64,000 nt of DNA from Blepharisma stoltei (taxonomy: Eukaryota; Ciliophora; Heterotrichea; Heterotrichida; Blepharismidae): positions 620,001-684,000 of the forward strand of contig CAJZBQ010000016.1 in assembly GCA_914767885.1 (NCBI GenBank), written 5' to 3'. This document shows, piece after piece, positions 1 through 9,566 of the stretch. How positions within the stretch are numbered: position 1 is the stretch's first letter; every line of letters begins with the position of its first letter. The notes beneath the pieces were generated by a model that saw only the letters and a program-made list of their open reading frames with translations, did no database searches and had not been told where the DNA came from. Position numbers and translations under genes: made by a program.

Positions 1-364
1 TTGATCCTGTGCCATTTATTAAAATTTCTGATCATCTTTAACATCAGAAAATTAAAAAATTATGGCAATTAATTATTTTTTTCATTTCACGTGCCTGCCA
101 GAATTAACTCGTCAAAACCATTTGACGAACCAAAATACATTAAAATTAAAAAATTTTGTAGGAAATCAAAATCTCACAATAACTCAGGTATTCTTAATTT
201 AGGACAAAATAATCCCTTCCAGTTCTCGAAACTGGATCGGACAGAAATCTTCATTTTCATTATTTCCCCCTCTCTTATGGAGAAGGAATAGCAGATTTTC
301 ATTGTCCAAAGACCTTTTAGTTAAACCAGGATGCACGTCTTTTCGCGCTATTGAAGAGAAAGTT
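1..364. other. Left-edge non-coding stretch
   Basis: AT-rich sequence with no reading frame that I believe under either the standard or the TGA=Trp code. The only open frame (91-291) has no recognisable composition or motif. It may be an intergenic spacer or part of an element cut by the window edge. Confidence 0.4.
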
Positions 365-964
365 CTATATATCTTTTTGCAGACTTTTTATTTGTTCATG
401 AATAAAAGACTCTGGAGAATAATTGCACGCAAATGAGCTTTTAAAGTGCTTATCAGCAGAAGCAGGGGAGCTGGATCTTCCTCCATCAGATTGGCATGAA
501 ATGACGCTTTCTTTCATTCTTTTTGTAACTGTTGAAAATTCTTGAAGAGCTCTATGGCTGCTGTCCATATAGAGATTTGCTTCTTTTCTTAATTCTTGGA
601 GGCTATGTTTGATTCTTTGATTAAGCTCTTCTGTTTGGTTTTTTAGCACACTTTTTTCAGATTCTTTGTTATGATGGATATGGCTGCTTGAGAAACTCAC
701 TGAGATTTCACTATCACTATCTGATATTTGAATCGGTGACTGGTTTTTTGAATCTTCTTTAAGCTCTTTTGCTATTTTTGCTAGCTCACTACGCTCAGAA
801 AGAGTAGTCGCGTTTGATGAAGGGGGTAGAGCTCCTTGGTTTGAGCTTGCTCTGAGGTCTGGGAAGGAGTTATCAGAGTTGCTTGATATTGAAAGAATTG
901 TGTTTGAGGACTTTTCACGTTTCCGATTGAGTTTTCTATGCTTAGTTCGATATGATTCTTCCAT
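365..964 (-). CDS. Hypothetical Ser/Lys-rich protein
   Basis: A 199-residue protein that I cannot place in a family. It is hydrophilic throughout, with a basic N-terminus (KHRKLNRKREK near residues 8-18), Ser-rich low-complexity stretches and a segment around residues 105-150 with a coiled-coil-like pattern. There is no signal peptide or membrane segment. The start is the ATG at 962-964 and the stop is TAG. It is divergent from the DYRK-type kinase gene with 247 bp between the two starts, so the spacer probably holds both promoters. No insert interrupts it. Function unknown. Confidence 0.6.
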   Translation of the reverse strand: MEESYRTKHRKLNRKREKSSNTILSISSNSDNSFPDLRASSNQGALPPSSNATTLSERSELAKIAKELKEDSKNQSPIQISDSDSEISVSFSSSHIHHNKESEKSVLKNQTEELNQRIKHSLQELRKEANLYMDSSHRALQEFSTVTKRMKESVISCQSDGGRSSSPASADKHFKSSFACNYSPESFIHEQIKSLQKDI

Positions 965-1211
965 GCTGAAGTTGTTAAATTTATATTTTTTTTGATTTTG
1001 TAAATAAAATGAGTTACTTTAAGGAATTTCTTTTAATTCCCATAATTGTTAACCAATAAAGGTCTAAAATGAAATCATATCAAAAAATGTGCTAAACTAA
1101 TTTATAGTTAACCCAAGAAATTCGGTATCTAAAAATGCAAAATTAGCTTAATAATTTATTGTTTTAATTTTATAAGTTTTAATTTTCCTTCAAAGATTTA
1201 AAAGTAGCAAA

Positions 1212-3119
1212 ATGGAAGTCCTAGATGATATCATTGAATTTCTCAGAGAAAACCACCTAGACGGAGTCGTCAAAAGTATCAACCAAGAGCTCACAAACCC
1301 AAAAAAGCCAGTTTCCTCTGATCAGCTGATCGTGAAAGCTATCGAAGAAACCGCAAAGGCTCCGATGAACTCCACTGATCAAAACACCCTTCACAAGTTC
1401 CTGAAAAAGCTTTCAAAGAAGCCAGTGGTTTCACAGATTCCAAGCGGTCTCTCGGACCTCAAAGCTTTTAAAAAATTTTTAAATCCTCAGCCTCTTCCAG
1501 CTCCAAAATCGCCTGCGAGAGAATCTAAAGTTGAAGAGCTGCCTCATTTTGGAGGGAAAATTGAAGCCAACCCTATACCTGCCAACGATCCACTTCCAAC
1601 TAATATGAATTTAGATGAAGACGAGCTTTTTTCAGCATCCCAGATTGAACCAAAGCAAGAGCCAAGTTCCATAATGCAGCATTCAAATAGATCATTTGGA
1701 GCTTTAAGCTTAGAAGAAGAAGAAATCATTGACGAATATGAAGACGATGATGACCCTGGGTTTATCCTCTATGAATCTAAAACAGACGACATCAATGTTT
1801 TCAGTTCAGAAATTGCTGCAAAGCATGGCTTTCCAGAAAAAGCAATTGCAAAATCAAAAGCGCCAGACAAAGACAAGCTGCTGCTTAGAGAAGATTCTAT
1901 CCTCAGCGAGTCCGAAAAGAAAGGCCAAAGTAGTTTATTTCCATCAAATATAAAATTCCCTGATTCTAATGATAAATACTACCCTGTGGAGTTTGAAAGT
2001 GTTATTTTTGACTGCTACATCTTAAAAGTCATATATGACAGAGAAAAGACTGGGTTTGAAGAATCTAAAGATTTCCAAATTGTTATTAACAGCGTTATTG
2101 CAGGACGATACCAAGTTATCGAGTTTCTAGGCTCCGCCGCATTTAGCAAAGCAATACAGTGCTTAGATTTGATCACAAAAGAAATGGTCTGTTTGAAAAT
2201 TATAGAAAATAATAAAGATTATGTAGACCAGAGTATCGATGAGATCAAGCTTCTGAAGTATATAAACGTCAACGCTGATCCTGACGAGAAACACATTTTA
2301 AGACTCATTGACTACTTTTACCATAAAGAGCATTTATTTATTGTTACTGAGCTATTAAGAGACAACTTATATGAATATTCAAAATATAATAGAGAGCACG
2401 AGGAAGAGAGATATTTTACTATTGGGAGGCTTCAAAAAATTGCATATCAGGTTTTGTGTGCGCTTGAATACTTGCATAGCTTGAAACTGATACATTGTGA
2501 TTTGAAGCCAGAAAACATTTTAATTAGATCATATTCGAGGTGTGAAGTAAAAGTAATTGACTTAGGAAGCAGTTGCTATATTCATGACCACTTAGGCTCA
2601 TATGTGCAAAGTCGCAGCTATAGAGCTCCAGAAGTAATCATGGGGTGTCCTTATGACTATAAAATCGATATTTGGTCCTTAGGGTGCATTTTGGCAGAAT
2701 TGTATACAGGCTATGTTTTATTCCAGAATGACTCAGTCCAAGGACTTTTGGCAAGAGTCTTGGGGATTATTGGTCCATTGCCAGAAGAAAACTATAAAAC
2801 AGGAAGACATACAGACAAGTTCTTTACTAAAGACAGACTGCTTTATATAGAAACTGAAGAAGAAAAGAAGGTCGACAACAAACACTTGAGTGAAGAAATG
2901 ATCGAACTGATCAAGAAACATAGAAAACCCAAAAAAGTTGTCAATGTTTTGGTACCAAAGAAGACTTCGTTAAAAGCGAGGCTTCACACTGACGACTCTA
3001 TGTTTATTGACTTTGTTAGATGCCTTCTAGACGTGGATAAAGATAGAAGGCCAAGCGCTCAAGAAGCGATGAAACACCCATGGATCACTGAGTGTAAGTA
3101 TGAGGACGGAATTCCTTAA
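1212..3119 (+). CDS. DYRK-family protein kinase
   Basis: A 635-residue Ser/Thr/Tyr kinase of the DYRK group. Residues 1-35 resemble a LisH helix pair, followed by a long Pro/acidic linker. The kinase domain runs from about residue 300 to 628: ATP-binding Lys329, catalytic HCDLKPEN at 428-435 (the DYRK/CMGC variant of HRD), DLG metal site at 450-452, and an activation loop YVQSRSYRAPEV starting at Tyr464. Tyr464 matches the autophosphorylated second Tyr of the DYRK YxY loop; the first Tyr is replaced by Gly462. The YVQSRSYRAPEV loop identifies the group. The gene is uninterrupted, which is unusual in this window. Substrates cannot be inferred. An HIPK or PRP4-like kinase is less likely. Confidence 0.9.
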   Translation: MEVLDDIIEFLRENHLDGVVKSINQELTNPKKPVSSDQLIVKAIEETAKAPMNSTDQNTLHKFLKKLSKKPVVSQIPSGLSDLKAFKKFLNPQPLPAPKSPARESKVEELPHFGGKIEANPIPANDPLPTNMNLDEDELFSASQIEPKQEPSSIMQHSNRSFGALSLEEEEIIDEYEDDDDPGFILYESKTDDINVFSSEIAAKHGFPEKAIAKSKAPDKDKLLLREDSILSESEKKGQSSLFPSNIKFPDSNDKYYPVEFESVIFDCYILKVIYDREKTGFEESKDFQIVINSVIAGRYQVIEFLGSAAFSKAIQCLDLITKEMVCLKIIENNKDYVDQSIDEIKLLKYINVNADPDEKHILRLIDYFYHKEHLFIVTELLRDNLYEYSKYNREHEEERYFTIGRLQKIAYQVLCALEYLHSLKLIHCDLKPENILIRSYSRCEVKVIDLGSSCYIHDHLGSYVQSRSYRAPEVIMGCPYDYKIDIWSLGCILAELYTGYVLFQNDSVQGLLARVLGIIGPLPEENYKTGRHTDKFFTKDRLLYIETEEEKKVDNKHLSEEMIELIKKHRKPKKVVNVLVPKKTSLKARLHTDDSMFIDFVRCLLDVDKDRRPSAQEAMKHPWITECKYEDGIP

Positions 3120-3200
3120 ATAAATCATCTTTTAAATAATAAATAATCAAAAATCGTTTATTTCTTATCTTTAACTTTTTGTTGACTTTATTCCATAAAT

Positions 3201-5193
3201 ATGAAGGCATTTTATCTGCTGTGCTTTCTTTCTCTATCCTACCTAAGCAATGCTCAATACTCCAAATTCCTATTAGGAGTCCAGAAATAAAATGGCGACG
3301 TTGATAGAAATTACTCTCCGAGGCGCACTCCCTATGGGGCAGGTAGGACAGATCCTGATGAAGCTGAAAGCAGGGCGTCTGTCCATTTTGAAGTAGATTT
3401 TTAAGCTTGAGGATGCCTTCAGAAAAGGAAATTTTGTATCTCCCCGAAGGTTTTCCTGTCCCTGAATATGGAGCAAATCCTTATGTTAAAAAGTTTCACC
3501 AGAAAATTCAAAACGGTGGAATATTGTTAATACCTTACACCATTTGCAATCTTGTGTATGCACATTGAGTGTAGGCCACCATTCCAGGAGCTGCTAGGAT
3601 GCCGCTTATGGCCATGCACATTTTAACCTTTTAATCTATTAGGAGTCCTCAGAGGTGCAGATCTCGTTGGTGAATCATTTACTCGCTATTGCAAATATGA
3701 ACCAGAAGGCTCAAAGCCATCAGGCCAGATCCAGCCATACTGGGAGACTTTAATGACTGACCTAATCGACCTTTCCCAGAACTGCAGATATTTGGACGCC
3801 CTAAAAGTCCTCACAACTTTCCAGAGCTCAAAAGATTTGATGGATCTCACCCTAACCCATTTAGATGAAGCAAGAAATAATAACCAAATAAAACAGTCCT
3901 CAGATTCCTATGAAGCTGGATACGCAATTGGAGCTTTTCTTGAGCAGTATTTCAGGATGGTCGATCCTTATGCATTCAGATTTGTGGAAGACCCAACAGC
4001 TTATAAAGATTTAGGCACTGCCGCCTATCCTGTAGCAATATTCCATGGGCTGAATCAAAATTGCAACGATTCAACCTATGTGCAGTTTACAAGCTATTTG
4101 GGAAAGCAGCTTAATACATATACAAGATGTGTGGAAATTGGAAATGGAGTTGCCACAAGCTTTTTGATGTCTATGACTGACCAAGCCAAAGAGGCTTGCC
4201 AAAAAGTAAAAGCAGACCCTAATTTCGCAAATGGGCTAAATGTAGTTGGACTGTCTCAAGGAGGGCTAATAGCAAGATCACTACTACAAAACTGTGATGG
4301 GCTTAAGATCCACGTCGTCAACACTGTAGGAACTCCTAATAATGGAGTCACTTCAATTCCAAACTGCTTTGTTGGTTTCACTTGTAAAATCTTCAACGAT
4401 GCTCTTGAACTCGGAGTCTACAGACCTGTTGTCCAAGGTATGGGACCAGCTGGCTACTATAAAGACCAATACAACTATGATACTTTCCTCCAAAGCAGCA
4501 GCTTCTTAGCAGAATTCAACAATGAAAAAAGCATCAATCAAGAATACATTGAAGACTATCAAACCTTAGACTGGCTTGTTCTGCTTAAGTTCACCCAAGA
4601 CGAAATTGTAGACCCACCAGAAAGTGAATGGTTCGGGTACTATGCCTTGAACTCTCAAACACTTTTACCATGGAATGAAACCCTTGACTATACAAACAAT
4701 TTGCTAAGTTAAGTTAAATGGTTAATCTGACTATAAGCAAGCAAGTTAAATAGCCTTTGCCTCGTCTCAGCTCTAAAAATAGCAGACTCTATCGACTCTG
4801 AGTGCAAATGAGGAAGATGGAAGGTCGCTATTTTTGTTTTCCGTAGGCAGAGCTACGTCTGTAGGTGCCCCGCTAGAGACCATGTGGTATGCAAAATCTG
4901 TCTAGTCCAGCTGGCAGGGAGAGGAAAGCCTTCTGGGAAAAACAAAACTTCCCTTTTCGAAAGACTTCCCCAAGACCTGAAGGCCTTCAAAAGAGACGGA
5001 GGCCCTGTTTTCAGCTTCATCAGGATGCACCTCGGAGTCCATTTCCTTCATGTCACCATTTTATTTCTAAAATTTGCTAGGGTTTAAGGATTTAGATGCA
5101 CAAGGAAAGATCGTGAGACTGTCTTTGAATTCTGGACATTTGGACTTCACTCAACAAGAATACACTGAGATGGTGGTTCCTTATCTTTTATAA
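3201..5193 (+). CDS. PPT1: Palmitoyl-protein thioesterase, split by two IESs
   Basis: A lysosomal-type thioesterase that removes fatty acyl groups from Cys of S-acylated proteins. After removing two inserts (3271-3637 and 4705-5078) the frame runs unbroken for 417 residues to TAA 5191-5193. Residues 1-18 form a signal peptide (MKAFYLLCF..SNA). The alpha/beta hydrolase core holds IFHGLNQNC (oxyanion loop), the nucleophile elbow GLSQGG and GTPNNG; the C-terminal segment after the second insert (DAQGKIVRLSLNSGHLDF) carries the catalytic-His region of PPT. The C-terminal 37 residues exist only downstream of the second insert, which shows it is removed. The N-terminal region before the hydrolase core is longer than in animal PPT1. 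PPT1 rather than PPT2 is a judgement from motif spacing. Confidence 0.88.
3271..3637 (-). mobile_element. IES 1 of PPT gene, SINE-like family B
   Basis: A 366-bp insert between two copies of CTATTAGGAGTCC (3270-3282 and 3636-3648). Removing it keeps the frame (L-L-G-V-L-R-G). Its interior matches, in reverse orientation, the insert at 4705-5078. One terminus is CRCCATTTTATTTCT directly abutting the duplication in both copies. The long duplication and one-sided fixed terminus suggest a retroposon. Confidence 0.75.
4705..5079 (+). mobile_element. IES 2 of PPT gene, SINE-like family B
   Basis: A 373-bp insert between direct repeats AATTTGCTA (4698-4706 and 5071-5079). Removal joins NNLL to GFKDLDAQGK in frame. 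It shares about 200 bp of moderately GC-rich sequence (from about 4860 to 5068) with the reverse complement of the first insert, ending in CACCATTTTATTTCT. The other end begins with GTTAA-type simple repeats. Confidence 0.75.
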
Positions 5194-5221
5194 CCTAATC
5201 AGTTATCTTTAATAATAAAAT

Positions 5222-5392
5222 ATGGGAGGATGCTGCTGTAAAAGAGAAAAAGGGTTTAAACTGCCTGAGGATAACCAGATAAAAGTGGATAAGTCACAAG
5301 TCAAAGAAAATGAGATACAAAAACCGAACTATTCTGAAAGGACGACGCCATTTACTTCAGCTAATGATGAAATTTTCGAAGATAATTCTTAA
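5222..5392 (+). CDS. Small protein with MGGCCC acylation motif
   Basis: A 56-residue open frame starting 29 bp after the thioesterase stop, ending TAA. It begins MGGCCCKREK: Gly2 fits N-myristoylation and Cys4-6 fit S-palmitoylation, followed by a basic patch, the usual layout of small lipid-anchored membrane proteins. The rest is hydrophilic and acidic at the C-terminus (DEIFEDNS). I recognise no family. It lies just downstream of a depalmitoylating enzyme, but a functional link is only speculation. An anchored peripheral plasma-membrane protein is the simplest reading. Confidence 0.6.
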   Translation: MGGCCCKREKGFKLPEDNQIKVDKSQVKENEIQKPNYSERTTPFTSANDEIFEDNS

Positions 5393-6273
5393 AAATCGAG
5401 AAAGCACCTATAGAATTCTAATTTCTTGGGTGGAAATTTTAATTCATTATATAATTTAACATATAAGCGAAAAACGGATTTCCCTTTTAATCTATAACTA
5501 TTTATATAGTTTTGAAAAATTAATTTTATTATTGAGATTTCTTTATTCTTAAGATTTAAGTAACTCCCATCTACTAAACGAGCAAAATTTCAGAAATAAT
5601 GTTTTTATGGTTTGATGTACAATTATAGCTTCAGTCAAAACAAATTTTAAAAAATGATAAACTATAGAAATTGCCCGAGGATGGCGCTGTATTGCGCCAT
5701 CCTCGGGCAATTTCTATAGAATTTTTCTACACAGAAACCACCAAAAAAGCTCCATGCAAAGCATTTGGATCACAAAATAGAGCAAGCAGCCAAGAAAATT
5801 TCAAATGACCACAAAAGACAAAATATTCTGGAAGCTAAAAAATCTAAACTTTTTGCTTCTAAAATTTTGCTTTCTAAAGTTTTTCAGAGTCCTTTTTTTT
5901 GGAAATTTCTTAGCTAATTATTTTGTTTGTGAACCAAAATACTTTTTAAGAAGTATTATTAGTCGCTTTGTGTGTGCTCACATATTAAATGCGCTCTCCT
6001 AGAAAAATTTGCAAGTTTTCCCATTTTTAAAGCTGTTTTTACTCAGCTATAATTACATTATAATAATATATTAGATCCTCCTTATTGGAATATATTTAAA
6101 AATCTCACTGGAGAAATTATCTTATTTGCTTAAAGGGACTAAGGAACGCTTTCAGCATTCTTCATTTTTATAAAACTTATCAGATTAACAATAAAAAAAA
6201 TAAATTTTTAAGACCAGAAGATTTGAATAATATTTAATAATCTTTACTATAAGTTTAGATAATTTTTTATCAT
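5393..6273. other. Intergenic spacer with a hairpin element
   Basis: No supported gene. The stretch is AT-rich and holds the perfect 26-bp hairpin at 5662-5719. The open frame at 5805-6002 is AT-driven and not convincing. Confidence 0.6.
5662..5719. repeat. Perfect hairpin, TATAGAAA family copy 1
   Basis: Perfect inverted repeat with 26-bp arms (5662-5687 and 5694-5719) and a 6-nt loop. Outer ends read CTATAGAAATTGCCC and inner ends ATGGCGC. The same outer and inner ends occur at 22637-22790 and 49694-49870. Confidence 0.85.
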
Positions 6274-9200
6274 CTATAGTATCCAAGGATCGTCCTCCAA
6301 ATCTTTTTTGTCAAGAGTGTGAGTGCTTCCTCTCCTCAATGGAATATATTTATTAACTAATTCTTGGTAATCCGAGCTTGGTTCTATTGAACAATGCGAT
6401 AGCATTCTATGCTTATTTGACATAAATTCCCAATTCGATTGGTTTATTTTCAGTTGCTCTATACAGTTTTCATCTATTGCAGACGATATTAAATAGCTAT
6501 TTAGAGCTTCATATAAAGGCAACGCAATATTTTTAATAAAACCAGCTTGAGATTTTGATATATCAGTTGTATCTCTATCACAATACATCGAAATAGGCTG
6601 ATTGAGCGTTTTTTCTATATCCCCTTGATTAAAGAATTCTTCTACAACTAAAACAGACCATCTTTCATGCAATTCTCTTACCTTTGCTGCGTGGCCAATA
6701 TCAGCTGCTTTTATCGTCATTCTTAATACATCAATCCTATTTTCTGGAGTTTCTAAAGGTCTAGAACTATTGTTCATAATTTTAGCTCGAAATTGTCCTA
6801 ATAAATCGAAATGTCTGCCCATATCAGTCGCTAAGATCATTTCCACGATAAATTTCCTGGCTGCTATTCATTGGTCTTTATCTAAAGATATAAAAATATT
6901 GGTTTCTGGAGTAAGGACAATTTGAAAAATGGTTGAGCAATGCATGCTTTCAAGCACTGAAGCATCGTTATATCTGATAGCTAGCTCATCTTTTTTATTT
7001 ATAACTCGCTCTTCAATGAGCGAACAAGGCCATTAGAAAAATTCTATATTTTGGCTAAAAGCATGAGATAATAAATGTTTTTAAGATAAAATTTTTTAAA
7101 AAAAAAATTTGAATATATAGGTGATAATTAATCTAATGAATCTTTTGCTAATTCTGTTACATTTAAACAGTTTTAATATATAGGCGATTGTTAATATGAT
7201 AAAATCTGTAGTCAATTCTGTTAAATTTAAGCATCTAGATTTTAAAACTTAAATTTTACAAGTTAAATTAATTTTTGCTTTCCAATTTTGCGAATTGGCT
7301 ATTTTTAAATTTCGAAAAATATTACTAAAATTTGCATATATTGTTCCTTGCACATTTTTGATCGCCAATAAGTGAGCTATACTGGTGATCAAAAATGTGC
7401 AAGGAACAATATACTTTTTTTTTAAGAAAAATATTAATCCCTCGGCGAGCGAATAAAGTATTTTTTCGCTCACAGAGGTAGGAGTAAGGAATCTGTTTGT
7501 AAACCCTGGATGAGCGACATCATGGCCAAGATTTGCAATTATTGAAGCCAAAATTTCTACTTCTAATAGTGCATCTGATAGGCATGATTTATTGGTTATA
7601 TATAAAAATGAGGCTAAAACGTCAGCTGCGTGGGTTGAATTGTGATAAGGGTTTTGCTTATATAAAGATTCTAATTTTTCGAAAAATTCGATATAAATTT
7701 TTTCTTGAATGCTAAAAGCTTCATCTAGTCTGTATTTTTTAGCACAGTATTTACCTGTAATTAAAAGTGGCTTGTTTTCTGTACATTCTTTCAAGAAAAA
7801 TGTATCAAAATTTCAATTTTTCCCTATTTGGCGTAAAATTCCGTTTAACTCGAAAACATCATAAGCCTTAAGTTTAAATAACTCAGACGTTTTACGTACC
7901 CGTATTCTGTTATATACCCTAGGACTGCTTGCTGCTCATCTTGGATTAAATTTCGGTTTACATATTGAATTTATTTGCCAAATCCCCTAGAACAAGCAAT
8001 AAGCTGTGCTATGGTATAGTTGATTTCGAATTAAGGCTATTTTGATCACTTCATGCTTGTTTAATAAATTCTCTATCATCTTTATCCATATGCTTAGTGA
8101 TGATTTCAATATCTGTAGAATATATATTTCTTTTTGATGTAATAGTTTTCGAAGTTTTATTTAATAGCTCTAGCACTCTAGCTAGTTGTAGCTTGCTGGC
8201 TGCTGAAGCTTGGCTTATAAGACTTTCAATTAATTCTAAAGACTCGATCAGTCAGCTTGTAACCTCTTCAATTTCTGATTTTGGGCCATCATTAGTCCCG
8301 TTATCCTTTTCCAGTTCTGCATCAGCTTGCAATAACTGAAAATGGTATCTAAGCTTTACTTCTACCTGATAAAATTTGGCAGTCTCATATACTATTTGGA
8401 ACACATAAATTGCAAGCTCTAACAGAGTTGTGATTAATGACTGTTTTGAGGGCAAGTGAGAAATTAAGTAAATTATCGCGAGACATATATTGGTAATCCC
8501 AAATTCAAAATAATTTGTATATAATACAAACTTAGAGACTCCTAAAATCACTAATAGGCCGGGAAGACTTGAAATATAAACATCAGCTTCATCTCCAAAA
8601 ATAGCTACTTGCACAGGAGGATTGTTAAGAATTAGAAATACTCCAAATGAAAAATAGTTGAATTGTAAAATGTCAATTCGAAATTTTCTGAAAATTCTTG
8701 TGTGATATGACAGACAAAAAATAATGATGCTGAAAATCAGTATAGCCCCTGAAATATTTTAGATCACTATTGGCCATCCATTTTAATTTTAAAAATTAAT
8801 TTGTACTTCTCAGCTTTTTTGAAAAATAAAAACGAAATTGACAAATCTCCGGTTATGGTTTTAAGGCGCCTAATCAGACTTATACTGTATAAGGCAGGTG
8901 CCCTGTTCCATATTTTTTCTGGTCAGTATTCTGCTGGGGTATAGAGATCTATTAAGGTGTATGAGCTATACCAAGGCTAAAGATATTACTTGGAATTCAA
9001 AAATTTTACTATACAAATTATCGGTTGCGTACACCAGTATGTACATCAAAATATACACCAGCATTGTCCCATAAAAACTCAAAAAGAAGTGTTTTCCTTG
9101 CATAGGATAAAACTCATGAAACTTCTTTTTACCAAATAAAATTGATTCTTTAAATTCCTTTTCAAGACTTTTATTTTTAAATTTTAACGTAATTCGGTAA

Positions 9201-9292
9201 AAGTCTTTTAGCCCACATTCGCTGCTGAGTGAGGAGGTCGATAATGGGTCAGAAGTTAATGTTTGAGTAGGAAGGTTAGGATCTTTAGGCAT
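6274..9292 (-). CDS. Membrane cyclic-nucleotide phosphodiesterase, split by IESs
   Basis: A class I 3',5'-cyclic nucleotide phosphodiesterase hydrolysing cAMP and/or cGMP, about 740-755 residues after insert removal. The N-terminal half (9292 to about 8250) carries several hydrophobic segments, e.g. FFLSFYGTMLVYILMYIL, so it is membrane-embedded as in other ciliate PDEs. The catalytic domain has the metal ligands NPYHNSTHAADV, NLGHDVAHPG and KAADIGHA, and SVLESMH. Conserved Trp in GKNWNFD and KDQWIAARK are TGA codons. The MITE at 7002-7486 splits NRFL from INKKDELA; its removal restores the family motif. Removing 8741-8968 restores a second hydrophobic helix. A third junction near 8010 needs removal of 3n+1 bases (43, 52 and 100 bp TA-to-TA choices all fit) and I could not settle it. 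Stop TAG. Confidence 0.87.
7002..7487 (+). mobile_element. CTCCC-type MITE in phosphodiesterase exon
   Basis: A 483-bp insert flanked by TAA duplications (7002-7004 and 7485-7487). The left end CTCGCTCTTCAATGAGCGAA and right end ending AGGTAGGAG match the MITE family found across the window. Removal rejoins NRFL-INKKDELA in frame. A separate hairpin is nested at 7337-7413. Confidence 0.85.
7337..7413. repeat. Hairpin nested inside the MITE
   Basis: Perfect 27-bp inverted arms (7337-7363 and 7387-7413) with a 23-bp loop. No other copy of the CTCCC MITE in the window has this segment, so it is a later insertion into this copy. Confidence 0.8.
8741..8970. other. IES in phosphodiesterase N-terminal region
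   Basis: A 228-bp TA-to-TA insert (TA at 8741-8742 and 8969-8970) with short terminal inverted repeat TATAGCYC. It carries in-frame stops; removal joins FQVISLALV to LIFSIIIFCLSY, giving one continuous membrane helix. Exact ends are inferred from frame and hydrophobicity. Confidence 0.6.
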
Positions 9293-9566
9293 TTATTTTA
9301 TTAGTAAATCAATTTTTACCTAAAATCGTCACGTGAAAATATTATGGCTATAAAGGTAATCTGATCTTAATATCCAAAAGATATACTTTTAAAGTGGAAA
9401 CCACAAATTACATCTGGTTTCAGCGAATTTAGATACTTTAATAGCTTCTATTTATAAACTGGCCTATAATTGGAATTTTTTTTAACCAGTAAAGATTTCT
9501 ATGAATTATAGCTATTAGCATCGAAGCATTATTTTTAGCTTAATATGCAATAAAATTGTATTAAAA

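Noticed and set aside
91-291. Open frame of 66 codons at the left edge
   Set aside because: AT-driven composition, no motif, and no support from the neighbouring sequence.
4884-5087. Two overlapping open frames in the PPT gene region
   Set aside because: They lie within the second retroposon-like IES and have different reading in the related copy.
8978-8990. A 13-nt GT-AG intron in the phosphodiesterase gene
   Set aside because: All clear introns are 15 nt, and a 228-bp TA-bounded IES gives a continuous membrane helix that the intron does not.
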